The notes: generated from the sequence alone by a model not told the origin. A DNA stretch of 64,000 nt from Triops longicaudatus (GCA_022885665.1 JAGQDJ010000005.1:124001-188000), one strand, 5' to 3'. Positions 1 through 13,388 are shown, numbered from the stretch's first letter. Program-made: numbers and translations.

Positions 1-1841
1 AGATTTCGAACTCAGAGCATAGGGGAAAAAAGTTTGGAAGGAAGCCATCTACTTACATTTTTTGTGGTCAAGTTTCCCACCAGAAAATGGTCGTAGTAAG
101 GCAGAGTTCACCTAATGGTGTAACCCTTGTGTCTAAGCAAGGTGCAGGCCGGTTTGACGAGAAAATTCATCGTTGCGTTTTTCAAGGTGAACTCATGTTG
201 CGAGCAACTTCCATCTTTTTTTCTTTCCCTTGCCCGCGTTATCACCGTTTTAACGGCCAAGGTTGGCTTCCATGTATGGTAACACATGTTACAAGTTATG
301 GCTAGGATGGCGATGCTTAGGGGCTAACGCACCTCGTTGGACAGTACTTTTGAAAATTAACTAAATTATGGAGATGCCTGCAAAGGGCGGAAAGAGTTTG
401 ATGTCAGAAAAAAGGAATTTGGCCTATTCGAACTTCAGTGCGTCTATTTTCTTCTTAACAACTTCTAACTTCCCAGCTTAGTATATTATAAATTATAAAT
501 CAGGTTTATGCGAAACTGCGCTGCCACGAGGAAAAATTTGCATCGAGAATGAAGTGGTTGTTGAACGATAGGTAACTTTCTTCTCGTGGAAGCAAGTAAG
601 ACCTTAATTGTTAGCGACAATGAATATAAGTTTCACGGATGTTTAAGTGTTAAAGCGAGAGCATCACACAGAAATGAGCACTCACGCAAACGCCGTGTAG
701 TCAGAAAGCGCGCATTTGCTTATGCTTTTTGTCGAAAGAGTACAAAATACGGTAAGCAAAGTATGGAATTGTCGCGTTACGCTTTTAGAAAAATTCGATG
801 ATGTAGATTGCGATTAAGCGTGAGTGACGAGGAAAGGTTGCACGAAGTGCTGGCGTGACTTGCGACACGTGCATATTCGGCATTTCCAGTAAATTTTTGT
901 ACAATGAGGAGGGTTCCTTAAAGAAAGAATAGGTTTAGGTCTCTCATTGTCTTAAATCTCTTGAAAGCGAAACAAGGGGCAAACGAATACTTTTGCAACA
1001 AGGGGCGTTTGCTCGGTGTGAACGTGTTTCTTAAGAAAATCGAAGAATAAAAGTGCCAGCACTTGTCCCTCGGCTATTATCGGTCGGGGTATGTACGTGT
1101 ACTGTGTTTGCGTAAGTACTGGGAGGGTACGAGTCGAGTGCGAAAGGTACTCCACCCTTTTGGAAGATGTGGCAAGCACTTTCAAAGACGGAGCATAAGA
1201 GACGAACCGCGCGGCAAGGACAACTTGTTTCTTCCTTTGCCGTCCCTTCTTGGTTCGTACGCTTCTTTTGTTTTCCAATAGAGATTGTTTTCGGTGAACT
1301 CATTTCGTATCCAATTGCGTGGAAGGATTGTTGTGACCAGCGGTAGTCTTTGTTTTTCCTGGTTGCGGACTGATGGGGAAGCGAGTTTGAATTCTTTTTT
1401 TTTCTGACGGGAAGAAGGTAAAGATTGAGTTGGAGAAGGAAACATAAGATGGATGAATCGAAAGTAAGGGACAGCGATCACGAAAGAAAGAGATGAGTGA
1501 GATGGGATTGACAATAGCGCTTTGTCGAGAGGTTTGACAAATCGTCTGACAATCTAGACAATCTCCCCCGCAACGTGATGGCTTGGGTCGTGATCGTCGG
1601 AATAAACCAAGTTAATGTCAATACCTCAAAGCTAAAATGAAAAATTCTCTTGAAACATAATCTCGGTAATGGACGACATGAAAGTGTCGACAAGAGTCAG
1701 GCGAATTCGTGCCCACGATAAAACCGTAGATCAAACTTCGGGGTTCAGAATTTGCTTTCCTAAACTGTCTACGGACATTGCACTGTTTGATACACAGTAC
1801 AAAGTTATTGATGTAACTCCATGTTTGTTGTATTTTTATAG
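1..1841. other. Left-edge stretch, probably intron of the GAS2-like gene
   Basis: There is no recognisable coding exon here. Short open frames on both strands lack family motifs and codon-like composition, and none supplies a calponin-homology domain. The acceptor at 1840-1841, preceded by a T-rich tract, shows that this sequence ends in an intron feeding the GAS2-domain exon at 1842. Confidence 0.5.
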
Positions 1842-4800
1842 GTTCGTGATTTGGTTTCCAGATGTACTTGTCCAACCCAATTTCCAATGGTTCGTATTTC
1901 CGAAGGCAAATACCGAATCGGTGATACCAAACTCACCATCTTTGTAAGGGTAAGTTGGCCTCTATTTCAAGATTCTCACGTTCGGAGATAGTTTCGGATC
2001 ATGTTTCTTGGCTCGTTTAAGCGGTCTTCCTCCTTATCCAAGACACATTTTTCCTTTTAAGACAATAGAATAATTATTTAATACAATTTTAATTTTATTA
2101 CAATTTTATTTAATTTTATTTTATTACAACTTTTAATTAAAATATTTATTTAATACAATTTTAATTTAATACAATTCCTTTTAATACAATAAAATAATTT
2201 AAGACAATAAAGTCGCCTTGTGCTTGCTTGTCTCTATCAAGCGAGTTTCATCTTATCTCAAGTTGTGACGTCACTCTGGGATTATACGCGGATTTTAGAG
2301 GTTTATGTGTACTCTAACGACGCATCTGGCCTAAAACTTTGGTTAAAGCAGTAAAATGGATAATTTTATCGAAAAGCAGAATAGTTCCAGCAAAATTCAA
2401 GGTAAAGAAGGTTCTCTCACCGTTTACGTGACGTCACGGAGAGATTATTAGGCGGTAATGTACTCTAGTTCATTGGCTGAGGTGGTTTGCGTGAGAACAA
2501 AACAAAAATAGTATCTCAACGCAAGGTCGTGTGATTTTTTTTCGTTCTTAGATAAAGATTTATTTTTTCATTTGTGCAGTAACGTGTAAAATTATTTTTT
2601 TTTTCTGCTTAATTTGACAATAGTTTGATGTGGGAGGATGGAATCCCATCATAATGATGGTTCACTTATAACTACTACTAAATCCTATCCTTTGTGGAAA
2701 TTTGTATCCACAGATTCTTCGAAAACACGTGATGGTGCGCGTAGGCGGAGGCTGGGATACGTTGCAGCATTTCTTGGGCAAACACGATCCTTGTCGGTGC
2801 AAAGAAGGTAAGCAATTGAAGTTTGGAATTTTTTTTTTTTTTTTTTGAGCAAGATTATCCTGTTTCTGTGCTTTGTTGGTGTTTAATTAGAAGAGACAGT
2901 TTGTTTGTTTGATCAGGATCTTAACAGGTGTCAAGTAGTTTTGATAATGCACCTGCGATAAACACTTTACTAGGCTTTTCCTTTCCGAATAAAACGAGTC
3001 AACATACTGACAGAAAAAGATTAATACTGATAAGAAAAAGTTAGATACAGCAAGTTTCACGTACTTGGTTTATCACGGTAACCTTGGCTAAAGGATTAAG
3101 GAAAGAATTTTTGTAGGTTTACTACCTTTCTTTTATCCTTTTTAGTCAATTTTAACTGATAGCCCTCCCACGACTGTATATATTTTCAGTGTGGATTTTC
3201 CTGCGGCGAATAAAATCTTGTATGAGATGTCGGACTTAATGATCAATTTACATGCGAGATTGGGTGGTCTACGCATCTTTTATGATGTACAACGAACTGA
3301 ACGTCCAACACATACTGTAAAAAAATCACCCATTTGCAGAAGAAAAACTCTACCTGTTTTCATTTTCACAATTTTATGCGAAAATTTCGCTATTTATTGT
3401 AAGAAAATTAAATCGCAAAAATCGCGGGTCTCAGGATGGTGATTTTCTACCATTAATTGGTGAACAAAATTACAGTGCAACAATCACAACAATGTATGCC
3501 GCCCTAAAGGGCCACTAGATGGTGCCAGTCTTATTTATGCCATCTTGTTCATTTTTTGCGGATCTAGTGGTAGAAATGAGGGCAGATTTTGCTTAGTTAT
3601 TATTGTATACATTTTAAGTGTCATATGTTGTACAACTAATACTATACACGTAAAATATAGACAAAGTGGATTTCAAACGGAAAATTTAAATATCAGTTAA
3701 GATTGGACTCAAGAGTTTGACTAGAAAATAGTGCATATTAGGACAGCCGGAATAGTGGCTATCCTAGTGTCCAGCTTTCGCAGCTTACTATTGCACAATT
3801 CTTTTTGGCAAGAAAATTTCTACCTTTTAACCCTTCACGTACTTTGACAAGCGAAACGTAAATGTTTTTTTTTCCTTAAATATATTTCCTCTATTTGATC
3901 GTAATTGATGAATTGCGTGTGGACAGCCCGAATGTTCAGATTGATTTTGATAGTTCGATGTTGCTCCAACCTGGTCAACGAATTACGGAAGTACAGCATT
4001 TCGATTCACAAACTTTTCCCATAATTTTTATTTATTTTTGAATGGTCCTTTATAAAATAAATAAATAAAAAATAATCGTATAGTTATTCTCCGATCTGGG
4101 TTGAATGAGTTCATGAAAATATGTGTGCGGGTATCGTTCATGAATGCTCAATTTACGTGCGAAACGACAGGTTCTTTACTCTTCGTAGTAGAAACCAATT
4201 ATATCGTCATTTGCCATCTATTGGTCACTTTAACAACTACGACAGTCAAGACTTTCCTCGCAATTTTTCTGAGGTGTAAGAATAAGAACACTAGAAAGTA
4301 TATAAATTGTAATATGTAGGATTATGTAGGATTAGTTCTAATATTATATAGAGTAAAAGGAAATTACCTTTTTACCAATCATCAGAAAAATTAAACGGTC
4401 AGACAAAAGTCGATAATGTGCCCGTTAGATGGCACAGTTGCGACTTTAAGCAGACCAACAACAACAATTTGTCTGAGGTTTATGTCGAGGTAATTACCGC
4501 AACGAAGATTTCAGCAGGGTTGTCTTCTTTTAAACGGTGTAAAATGTACCAAGATCTGAACATAGCCCATTAGCTGCAAAAAAAAACAGGTCTTATGTGT
4601 AACGTTTGAGTATTACACGTTTTCTTTTACAGAAGAATCTCGCCAGACCGAAACCTATGGGAATAGGAAAAAAACTTTTCTATACACCCGAATTTTCTTG
4701 CATCAAACTTTATTCTGTGCACTTACAAACTCAAGACCCGAACTCCATTCATTGTACTCGAAAGTTCGTACAAGCGTTTTTTATAACTTATAATAATGTT

Positions 4801-7800
4801 ACAGCCGTTTTAAAGCTGACTTCAAGTTTTAGCATTAAAGCTTCCTAGGGTGCGGCTAACGACATCTCAGCCTGTAAAAACCCAGACTCAAAACGAAGAT
4901 TGTTGCGAAAGTAAACTTATGCGTAAGCGTACGGTTGCAGTGTCGTCAGGTTTTTCGAAAAATTCTTAGTTTAATTTTTAAGACCGGAACTAAGAATTCT
5001 TGCAAGTTGGGTATCCAAAAGCTCCAACATTTTATTAATGCCATCCACAAAAAAACTTTATATACAGTAATTGTTATTACGAAAATCTCGCGAGTCAGGT
5101 GAGCCGTTCTTAAGTTACCTTCGAAGTCTTTCGGCACGACTTAGACGTTGTGCACAATCCTTGCTAAAAGGCTCATCTGATTGTAAGAATTTTTCTTTAA
5201 AAATTTATAAAAAAGACGGGTGTGGTGACATAGCAAGGGTTTGTTAATGCAAATCCACGAAAAATACCAAAGTTATCCGCACATCTTAGCACATGAATTT
5301 CAATCTCAACGTAACCACAAGCTTAATTTCCTAAACCATTTAGCGCTTTTGAAATTATGCGAAACAAGCAATCCTCCAGTAGCTCTCCCATCCTCCTATG
5401 CTCCTACGTGGCCTTAACCAGCATTTACAATATCTTTCTAAATAAACCCTAAATATCTAAAATTTATGCTGCACCCTGTTTTCTTCAGTCATCGCAATTA
5501 AACTGTCTGCATCCATATTTACCTAACTTTCTCGATAGATTTAAACAAACTTTAAAATTACTTATTACAAAATGTGTCCCTTTTTCGGCCAAACGAAATT
5601 TGTTTGATCCAGTTATAAGGGGATTCTGCTGTCTACGTGGACAAAAATTGGCAAACGTTTTGCAAAGTTGTGCTAGTAACGTCAGGTAGCAAAGTGCTTT
5701 ATCCAGTTCGTGATATTGCGTACAGATATTAATGAGAAGAGTATTTCACTTGAGCGAAACTTCTGAGGCAAACGCGGAAAAATAGCACTCATCATGGCAG
5801 TACAGCTTTTTGTCACTTCTAGTATCGCGTTGCTGCTACTTTCCTTTGTTTTTCAATCGAATAATTATATTCAGTCTTTGTTTTTCAGTCGAAGTCTTTC
5901 AGTCGAATAATTATATAATCCTAATTCATTGTCTTCATTTCTGCATTTGCCTAAATACTAAATTCACAATGCAACCTTTTACTAATCAAAACCTTGACCC
6001 CTTTAAAACTATTATAATTCGTCGAGTGTAACCATTTTTAATTTCCATTTTAGGACATCGTACGGCTGTGAATTCCAAACTGAATATTAAACAAGGAGCC
6101 ACGCCTACAATGCAAGTGACCTACGAAAGGTAAAACCTACACCAAAGATTATGCAAAAAGCCTTTCTATATCACTGATAAGATTATTATCGCTCGAGATT
6201 GTGTTAAAAATTTTTCCACGTTTTTTTTTTTAAGAATAAAATACCCAGTAACCGCTCTGTCCTGACCTTGAGAGCAGACAATCTTGAATCATGTTTCATG
6301 TCAGTTTTGCGTAAAAATTAAGAGTATTAATTTTGAATAAAATGTTTTGGGCATGAGATTAAAGTTGCACAGCATATAATAGATAGCTGGATAGTTCGCA
6401 CACGTGAAACGGGTTCGCAGGTCTTGGTTCGAAAACATAAATACAGAAGTGAACAAGGACAACTTCAATTAATGTCATGGAAAACCAAGTTCACTAACTC
6501 TTTTGTCTTGTCTCGCACCAATAGGCAATCGCAACCAGGCTCTGCATCCCCGAATGTTTCACGACGATCTTCTGGCGCCAGTCAGATGTCTGTATCTCGC
6601 AAGAACTCTTCCGCTGGATTGCCCAACTCAGAAAATTTCCTGACGAGCAGTCCCAACAAAGGACGCCACTCACGTCAGCGCAGCGAATCGCCTTCCACGC
6701 CCTTGACGTCCCTTCAGCAACGAAGCCAGTCACCCTCAAGTCGCTCCTCATTCACACGGACCAACTCTGGCCGGTACTCGCAAGCCCACCGGCCTTACTG
6801 GCTCAACAACAGCAGCAGTCAACAGAACTTCGATTCTCTTGAGTCATATGACTCTGGTATTCCACCCAGCCCTTGTCCAGCGCGGAAAGAAGACGCCAAA
6901 GATCATAATCACTTCTCGGGTGATTCCAGCTCAGAGATTTCTGACGAAGGTTGTCGAGATGTTGCTGTCTTAGCACAGTTGAACGTTTCCAAAACAAACG
7001 ATTTCTTAGAGAGACCCGACTCTTCCATGACCCACGCCTCGTCCAGTTCCGGCGTGGAAGACGAACCTTCTTCGCCTGTAACGGAGGCACCTCAAGAAAA
7101 GAAATCACGCATTCCATGCTTAGAAAGCTTGAAAAAGCTGAAACGAGATGGTACCAGTAGTCCGGTGAGAGAACGGATGCCCAGTTGCGCCGGTGCTGAC
7201 AAAAAGATGCCACGAAGCCAGTCGGCAAGCAACGCCTTAGCTGGTGGTCGGTTCTCTCGTGATTCTTTGGGTCGTCATTCCCTAAGGACCGCCCCCAAGA
7301 CGGAAACTTCGCCTTATCTCAGCCTAGCTCAAAGAGGCAGAACCAAGTCGAACTTATCCTCGACAAGTAATTCGGGTAAAAACACGTGGAGCGGACGAAG
7401 CAGTATCGGAAAGGAACGGCCAGCCTTGACGGATCAGAAGTTTTCGAGTCCACCACCAGGAGTACGGCAGTCACGGCCGCCCAGGTCATCACTTCCGGGG
7501 AGTAGAAACCCCTCCGCGTCACCGAGTATGCAAAGAAAGCAGTATCCATTGGCTCAGTCACGGTCAGCGAGTAATTTTGCCCGGGAAAAGACAAGCTCCA
7601 CTCATCAGTCCCTCCCTACTTCTCCCCAGGGGTATAAAGCCGCTTTTAAATGGGGCGAAGGTGAAAAGAATATGTCTCCATTACTGCAAGAAATGCTTAC
7701 CAACGTGGAAGTCGATAACGATGCATCGATCCTGAAACGCATGGAAGAAATTTTAAACCAGTACAAGCAACGAGTGGAGAACCATCTAGCGGAAGAAGGG

Positions 7801-7992
7801 AGAAGTTTGAAGGATGAATTAGAAAATCAGATGAAGGAAGACGCGAGTAGATCGGTTGATTCCACACCGGTTAGGAAGCCTTTACAACGACGGAATTCAT
7901 TGGGATCTGACCGAACGTATACGCCCAGTCCACGACGAGAAGTACCAGACCGAGCGACGCCTTCCAAAATTCCTCGACCCACATTTTATTAA
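1842..7992 (+). CDS. GAS2L: GAS2-like cytoskeletal linker protein (5' truncated by window)
   Basis: Exons 1842-1949, 2714-2807, 6054-6129 and 6525-7992 (TAA at 7990-7992) join in frame through GT-AG introns to give 581 visible residues. Exons one and two encode a GAS2 (GAR) microtubule-binding domain at residues 1-67: it starts VRDLVSRCTC, then SEGKYRIGD, then HVMVRVGGGWDTLQHFLGKH and DPCRC. The last exon is a long basic Ser/Pro/Arg-rich tail, as in GAS2-like proteins. It holds two SxIP motifs, SRIP near residue 287 and SKIP near residue 573 close to the C-terminus; SxIP is the known EB1-binding signal for growing microtubule ends. A helical stretch around residues 475-515 (ILKRMEEILNQYKQRVENHL) resembles a short coiled coil. 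Family knowledge says an actin-binding calponin-homology domain should precede the GAR domain. I see none in 1-1841, so those exons probably lie left of the window. Inferred role: crosslinking actin to dynamic microtubules. The family call is secure; the exact paralog is not. Confidence 0.9.
2063..2205. repeat. AT-rich imperfect tandem low-complexity block
   Basis: Degenerate copies of TTTAATACAATTTTAAT-type units run through this stretch, which is almost pure A/T. It lies in the first visible GAS2-like intron and looks like an expanded low-complexity array, not a coding or regulatory element. Confidence 0.7.
3512..3528 (+). promoter_or_regulatory. CTCF-like motif
   Basis: CCACTAGATGGTGCCAG closely follows the bilaterian CTCF core (CCASYAGRKGGCRS-like). 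This is a motif match by eye only, and protein binding is not shown. Two weaker relatives lie within the next kilobase of the same intron. Confidence 0.35.
4422..4437 (+). promoter_or_regulatory. CTCF-like motif (weaker)
   Basis: CCGTTAGATGGCACAG shares TAGATGGC and the spacing of the 3512 site. A further minus-strand relative, the reverse complement of TTGCCATCTATTGGTC, lies at 4211-4226. The call is inferred from motif resemblance alone. Confidence 0.25.
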
Positions 7993-9274
7993 ATTGGAAG
8001 TTGATTGAGAAGTTCGACAGTACCTATCTTAAAAAATAGTAAAGAAGAAATTGAATATTTTCTCCCCTTTTTTCTTCTTTTGTAATTTATGTTTTTCCTG
8101 GCATTGTAATTTAACTATTGTTTTAATTTTAACGCGTTCATCCATGCTGTGCAGTTTGTGCCTCACCGCCATAATTTTTTTTTCGTTCTTATAAGGGGCC
8201 GCTTTGATGCAACCGGTTATGCGTTATATGTGTTTTAACATGTTTGGGTGAGAAGAGTTTATAAGAATTTTAATGAAATCCTTTCGAGTTAGAGAGCATG
8301 CCACAGGATGTGTTTGGAAGGAATGAGTGTAATTGTGTAATGATTACTAACTTTTCACGTTTACGAGAGTTTAACTTTTGAAATTCTAAATTATTGGGGA
8401 GAAAATGGCGAATGAATATCATGAAGTGACAATCAACATTCCAGGTTAGGGGCAAAAAGTGCAATGATGTATATACCTAGGTAATCAAGTAGGGTTTCAC
8501 CCCAGTCAGGTGCTCAAAGTGAAATATTTTAATCAGTTTTTGGCAGTTTTGGAAAAAATAGTGATTTGTGAGAATAATAATACTGTTGTTTAGGCAGAAG
8601 AAATACATTGATGAAATACAATAACTGAAACAAACGTAGTGTGGTTTTTGCATAGTAATGGCCTTGTGTGTAAGTGTATGTACAAGGACTATGACATCTA
8701 TTATTTAAGGAAATCTCATGTCATAAATCCTGAGAGTTCCTGTACTAAGTCATATGTTCAAACCTAAACCATTTAACTAAGTAACAGATTACACTGCAAT
8801 ATTTATTAAATTTTGATATGTTCTTTGGATCCTGACAGGAAAGTTGCTTTCTTCACCATCTTATTTGACTGAATCCCACTCCACGGAATTACAAAAAAAG
8901 TGTATGCATTGGAAGCCTTTTCTGGAAACTGCTTATCGGAACGCTTCAACAAAAGACTTGATTTCATCACACGAATCGATATTTCAGATTTTTAATAGAT
9001 TTAATAGATCAGGAAAGTCAAGTAAATCGTCGAAGAAAGACGTGACTACGCATTTTTTTCTTACTACAAAAAATTTTGTCAACTTTGTTCTATTTTATTT
9101 TATATTTATAAGCTCGTTGATATTTTCTAAAAATTTTCTTATTGTCAAGAGAATTCTTATGATCAGTAGCTAAGTTCTAGAAAATTTCCATAGAGAAACA
9201 GCAAACGTCAGCGATGACCAACAAAGGTTGCATTTGCACTTCGGTAGAAAAAAAAGGGAAATCCCACCATCCGT

Positions 9275-9745
9275 AGAAGATAGGTCTCATATTGTAACTA
9301 ACAGCAGAGGTTGAATTTAAATAGAATTTCAAATAGAATAAGGTTGAAATAAGGTTGAATTTCAAATAGAATCTCTGGATACGCGCACATCCCAATATTG
9401 GCTTACAAAACCTTCTATTTTCAAGCATGATAATGCAAATCGGGCATTTACTGTCCGATTTCATTTCTCTTTATACCATACAATTTAAGAAAATCAAATG
9501 TAGCGAACCAGTTAGCCTGATTCTCATTTATTCTGTATAATATAAAAAGGTCGCAAAAATTCAACCGTAGTTTATAAAATTTAGTAAAAGCCTCTACAAA
9601 AAAAAAAAAAAAAAAATGCATTAGACATTTTCAACACCAATATTACTCTTACAACAGTTTCTTTGATTTTTTAACCATTTCTACAGAATGATGTCGGAAA
9701 TTTTCCACTCCATGACATTCTCCCACAAGGGGTTTGTGTCTATCG
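9275..9745 (+). repeat. Dispersed repeat family A, copy 1
   Basis: This stretch aligns in the same orientation with 58140-58548. Shared blocks include GGTCTC..ATT.TAACTAACAGC, CTCTGGATA, TTTCATTTCTCTTTATA versus TTTTGCATCTCTTTATA, a GCCTGATT..TTATT block, GCAAAA-TTCAACC.TA.TTTA and GGGGTTTGTGT. An internal duplication of roughly 35 bp (TTGAATTTCAAATAGAAT) occurs near 9312-9372 in this copy only. The two copies have diverged. Neither holds a recognisable ORF, so the family is probably non-autonomous. Confidence 0.7.
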
Positions 9746-10721
9746 CGACCTTACCGCGAAAGATTTAGCCGTATTAATAGTAAGAGCTGTGTATTGATAA
9801 TTTGTACTGCGTGTCATATGTTGGATAATTTTGAAACTCAAATATTGTTACGTTCCACTTTTTCTTAATCTCCGTTTATTAGTAGCTTCCACTTCACAAC
9901 TACATTACAATCGCTCCAAGACAAAAATTACTTAAACTTCTCTTCCTCTCATGCCAGTTCTACCTCACCAACTTCTTCGTCTTTCCTTGACTAACTCCTG
10001 AATTGCCTCTCCCCTCGAACTTTTATCCCCTTCATTATCCTTGACCTGTAGTCCTTCCCGCAACACCCTGCACTTCCACCTAGAGTCCCCAGAGAGGACG
10101 CTTCGAGGAAAGCAGCCAAGGAGCATAGGGAGCAATAAGGTTCAAGCCGGATACGGAACGCCACAATATGTAGCCTATAACTTTCCACCGCGTAAAACGA
10201 GACCGCGTAAATGGAGGGAGGGGACAGTATGCGTCACCCTATGCTTCGTAATATTTTTTGTTCCTTTTTGTGAAAGGAAAACTAAACTGTAAGTCATCTC
10301 CATGACGTATTCTTTGGACAATCAAGTGGAAAACTATTCGTCTGATCTTATTGACCTTTTCGCCATACAACGAAGGAAAATATGTATTATACACAATCGT
10401 CTGAATATTCATTAATTTAAATAAGTGGAAGAACTTATTGACGAAAACAACTTTGCTGCCAGCAGTTCCTAGAGTTGTAAATATATCCGTGCAATACACA
10501 ACATACCCCCACCGAAACCCGAAAGGAAATCATGTAGGCTTACTCTTTGGCTCTGCTACTATGCCACGTGAAAACGCCGAAGTAGCAGAACTTACAACGA
10601 CGTAACTATGTCTTGCACGGTGATAACGACAAAGCTGTCTACGCGTCCTTGATAAAACAAACGCTTTATCCAAGTCGTACACCCCTTCACCTCCATATTA
10701 ACTTTTTCCAACAGTTATCAT

Positions 10722-10879
10722 CAGGGCCGCTGCGAAAAGGGGTTCGGGGGTGCACCCCCCAATACTTGGTCAAAAGCCGATTCGGTGAAGAAGTATCATA
10801 CGCGAGTCGGTAAAATCGTCAAATATAGCCCATATAATTAAGGCTCCCCCCCAATGAAAACACCCTCGCGACGCCCCTG
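10722..10879. mobile_element. hAT-like MITE with 8-bp target-site duplication
   Basis: The 158-bp element begins CAGGGCCGCTGCGA and ends TCGCGACGCCCCTG, giving imperfect terminal inverted repeats with the CAGGG...CCCTG ends typical of hAT elements. It is flanked by GTTATCAT (10714-10721) and GTTATCAC (10880-10887), an 8-bp duplication with one mismatch. Eight bp is the hAT target-site length. There is no coding capacity, so an unlinked transposase would be needed. Confidence 0.75.
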
Positions 10880-12844
10880 GTTATCACTGTCCCTTGTGTT
10901 TCCTTTTAGTCCGTCACTATAATACATTTGTTACAGGGCTTGAAAGTTGAAACTTTGTTCAGTGAGCTATTCAATACTACTCTGTAGCTCGATAAGCTAA
11001 CCCGCGGGTAATTTAAATCTTGGCGCTACTAAAGTTCTCGGCTTCCATTGGTTGGCCTCACCAAGCAGTCCCAAGCTGACGTGTTGCTCCACTACATCCT
11101 TACCGGTTTGCTACGAGACAACCTCATGTTGTCTTTGAGCAGATGCGTTTGGAAAAGCTCAACCTGTTGATGTTGCCATTGTTGCTCCTTCCGAATCGTG
11201 TTTATGGTACGAAGAATCTCAGGTATGTAGATTAACACCTCTTCCGTGTACAGTTCTTCAGTATTCCCCCTTTTCGGCTAGCATGTCTTGAAGTTATTGG
11301 CGAACAATGAAAAGCCAAATTTTCTACTTGCTCGGAAAGAGGGGGGATCCCTAACCTTGCTACATGCTGCCTACTAAACAACATGACATAAACCACAGAA
11401 AATTCTATCAAGAATTTGAAGACATCCGTAATGATAAACAGTATACAAAGAATTTGGTACACTATATGTTAATCGTATTTTCGAAATTTTCATGTGAAAG
11501 TTATGTGAAAGTGTTTTTTCTTACTTGAAGCATTCTACGGCTAATAGTTTGACAAGTCCCTTCTGCCCTTTGAAGTTTTCTCCCCGGAGAAGGGCCTGAA
11601 GGAAGGGTTTTCACATTCGTTGACAGCGGAAAAAGGTAGCCCTATAGGAAAAGGGGGCGAAGAAGAACGGTTTGCTGAAGTTTTCACGATCCCTCACATA
11701 GTCAAGAGCGAATGTGACCCTTTTGTCGATTTCTGTGTTGCCGTTTTCATCCTTTGCTTCCCAAGTTCTTTATATGACTTCTCTACGTGCACGGATCTTA
11801 TTCATGGTTCGATTTTTCATGAGTCTAATTGTGGTTTGGAACAATTCGGATGTGTCCAATTTCCTCCAACGAGTTTCATTTCCTACGGCTTAGTTTTAGT
11901 CGTAGACTGTGAAGCGTTTAAGATTAGTTTTAAAAAAAAAAAACTAGACAGACGTTTTGTTTTACTTGAGTTTCATTTTTGTTTTGGATATCGACAGAAG
12001 TTTTCCTGACATTCCCCACTGCACCATCACCGCGAAAAAGCTGATACGAAAGTTGCGGGTCGAAAACTTTCATCCGCTTGTTTCCCTTTTATGCTTCATT
12101 GTTAGTTGATAAACCTCGTCTTGACAGTGTATAAGTTATCAGGTATATCAGAGCTACCGTACTTTCATGCGAAGGACAATTAAGATATTGTCGATGGTTA
12201 ATTTTTTTTCTGGATGGCAATATTAATTTTCGTTTACAGCAACAAGCTTTACGTCTAAAATTAGAGTTGTCACTGTCAGTGACGAATACCAGTCGAATTA
12301 GATGGAAGAGACAGCCTGTAAACAGTGGCAGGCGGATAATGTTTAAAATGTGCTTGGATCAGATAAGGATCAGCGACCAAGTAGTGTTAGTCAGATCAGT
12401 GTTTTGCTTTTAGAGTGCTCTAGTTAAAGATCGAAACCTAGGAAGGCATTTGTTTCGGATCGTTTTGTGATCCGTACTTGGTGACGCAGCGGGTTTGATT
12501 ATAATCCGATCGCTATCAGGAAAGCATGTTTTGTAGCTCATCACTTTCCTCAAACCAGTGACACAGCTGGAATAATTTAATAATTGTTTTTAAAACCAAA
12601 ACGATACAATGTATAAAGCTATCGCTATTTTATTGTGAACAACAGCGATATTTACAGCAAAATAGATTGAACTGTTAACCTCGTTATAACAGATAGACTA
12701 GTTTGAACGAGGTCTTACAAGTACCGATGAAACGAAAGGACAAATAAGTCAATATTAGACATTACGAACGTCGGCTATAACGAATAAATTTCCCATGTCC
12801 TTTTATGTTCGTTGTTGTGAGGTTTGTTACGTACCGTATTTAAC

Positions 12845-13388
12845 AGTCGATATGTCTCCATCTGGCAGTATTTTTAGTGAAGATGGCCGGAATGATGAAT
12901 TTGGTCGGGGGTAAGAATTTATGATACTCGAACTAAGCGTTGTTGTTTAAGAATGAGAGAACAGAATCAGTAACTTTATTGTGTTGGATTCGCGTTTTTT
13001 TAAAGTATTTATTTAGGCTAAGAAAGCTCTTTAGGTCAGTTTACATAGGGAAGCTATATTTATGTTTTTTACATGGTGCGTGACGCGTGTGAATATCATT
13101 AATGCAGTTGCTTAGTCACACGAATGTTTAAATGTATTATTCTTCCATTTCTTCTGTGTTGAATGAAGAACGCCGTATAAAGAAAGCATTGAAGCTCATC
13201 ACAAGTTATTTTTTCCTAAGTACAAATTGTTGATAACATGACCAAAGCTTAAGCTTTGCGGTCCAAAGATGTAAGGTCGTACACTTGGACCTTGCCATAC
13301 CTATGCATGCTTGACCTGCGTTCAAGTCCTTAGAGATCGTACTCGACCGCTTTCTCCTGAAATACAGTTCGTCTTATATACTTTTCAG
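12845..13388 (+). promoter_or_regulatory. Putative Piwi promoter and 5' leader with UTR intron
   Basis: A YY1-like element GAAGATGGCCGG (12879-12890) lies just upstream of a good donor, GTAAGA at 12911. A pyrimidine-rich acceptor ends at 13388, 27 bases before the Piwi ATG. I infer a 5' UTR exon ending at 12910 and an intron 12911-13388. The acceptor could instead be a trans-splice site if the species uses a spliced leader. Transcript data are needed to decide. Confidence 0.4.

Larger units (their letters stand above)
2808..6053. other. Large GAS2-like intron
   Basis: This 3.2 kb intron lies between the GAR-domain exon and the 76-nt exon at 6054. No coding exon was recognised in it. It contains three of the four CTCF-like motifs found in the window (3512-3528, 4211-4226, 4422-4437) and an AT palindrome near 4027-4075. 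The flanking exon phases agree: one base is pending at 2807 and two complete the codon at 6054. Confidence 0.6.

Noticed and set aside
6494..7594. Antisense and alternative-frame ORFs across the GAS2-like last exon (up to 141 codons)
   Set aside because: They are shadows of a long Ser/Arg-rich coding exon. They have no family similarity and no splice support.
8844..9173. 109-codon plus-strand ORF after the GAS2-like gene
   Set aside because: Its second half is Phe/Ile/Leu-rich from AT-rich DNA. No motifs, no plausible neighbours.
12852..12910. Using the ATG at 12852 as the Piwi start, joined by splicing to the 13416 exon
   Set aside because: No acceptor before 13416 restores the Piwi frame, and an in-frame TAA lies at 13413-13415. 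It is kept only as a possible upstream ORF.
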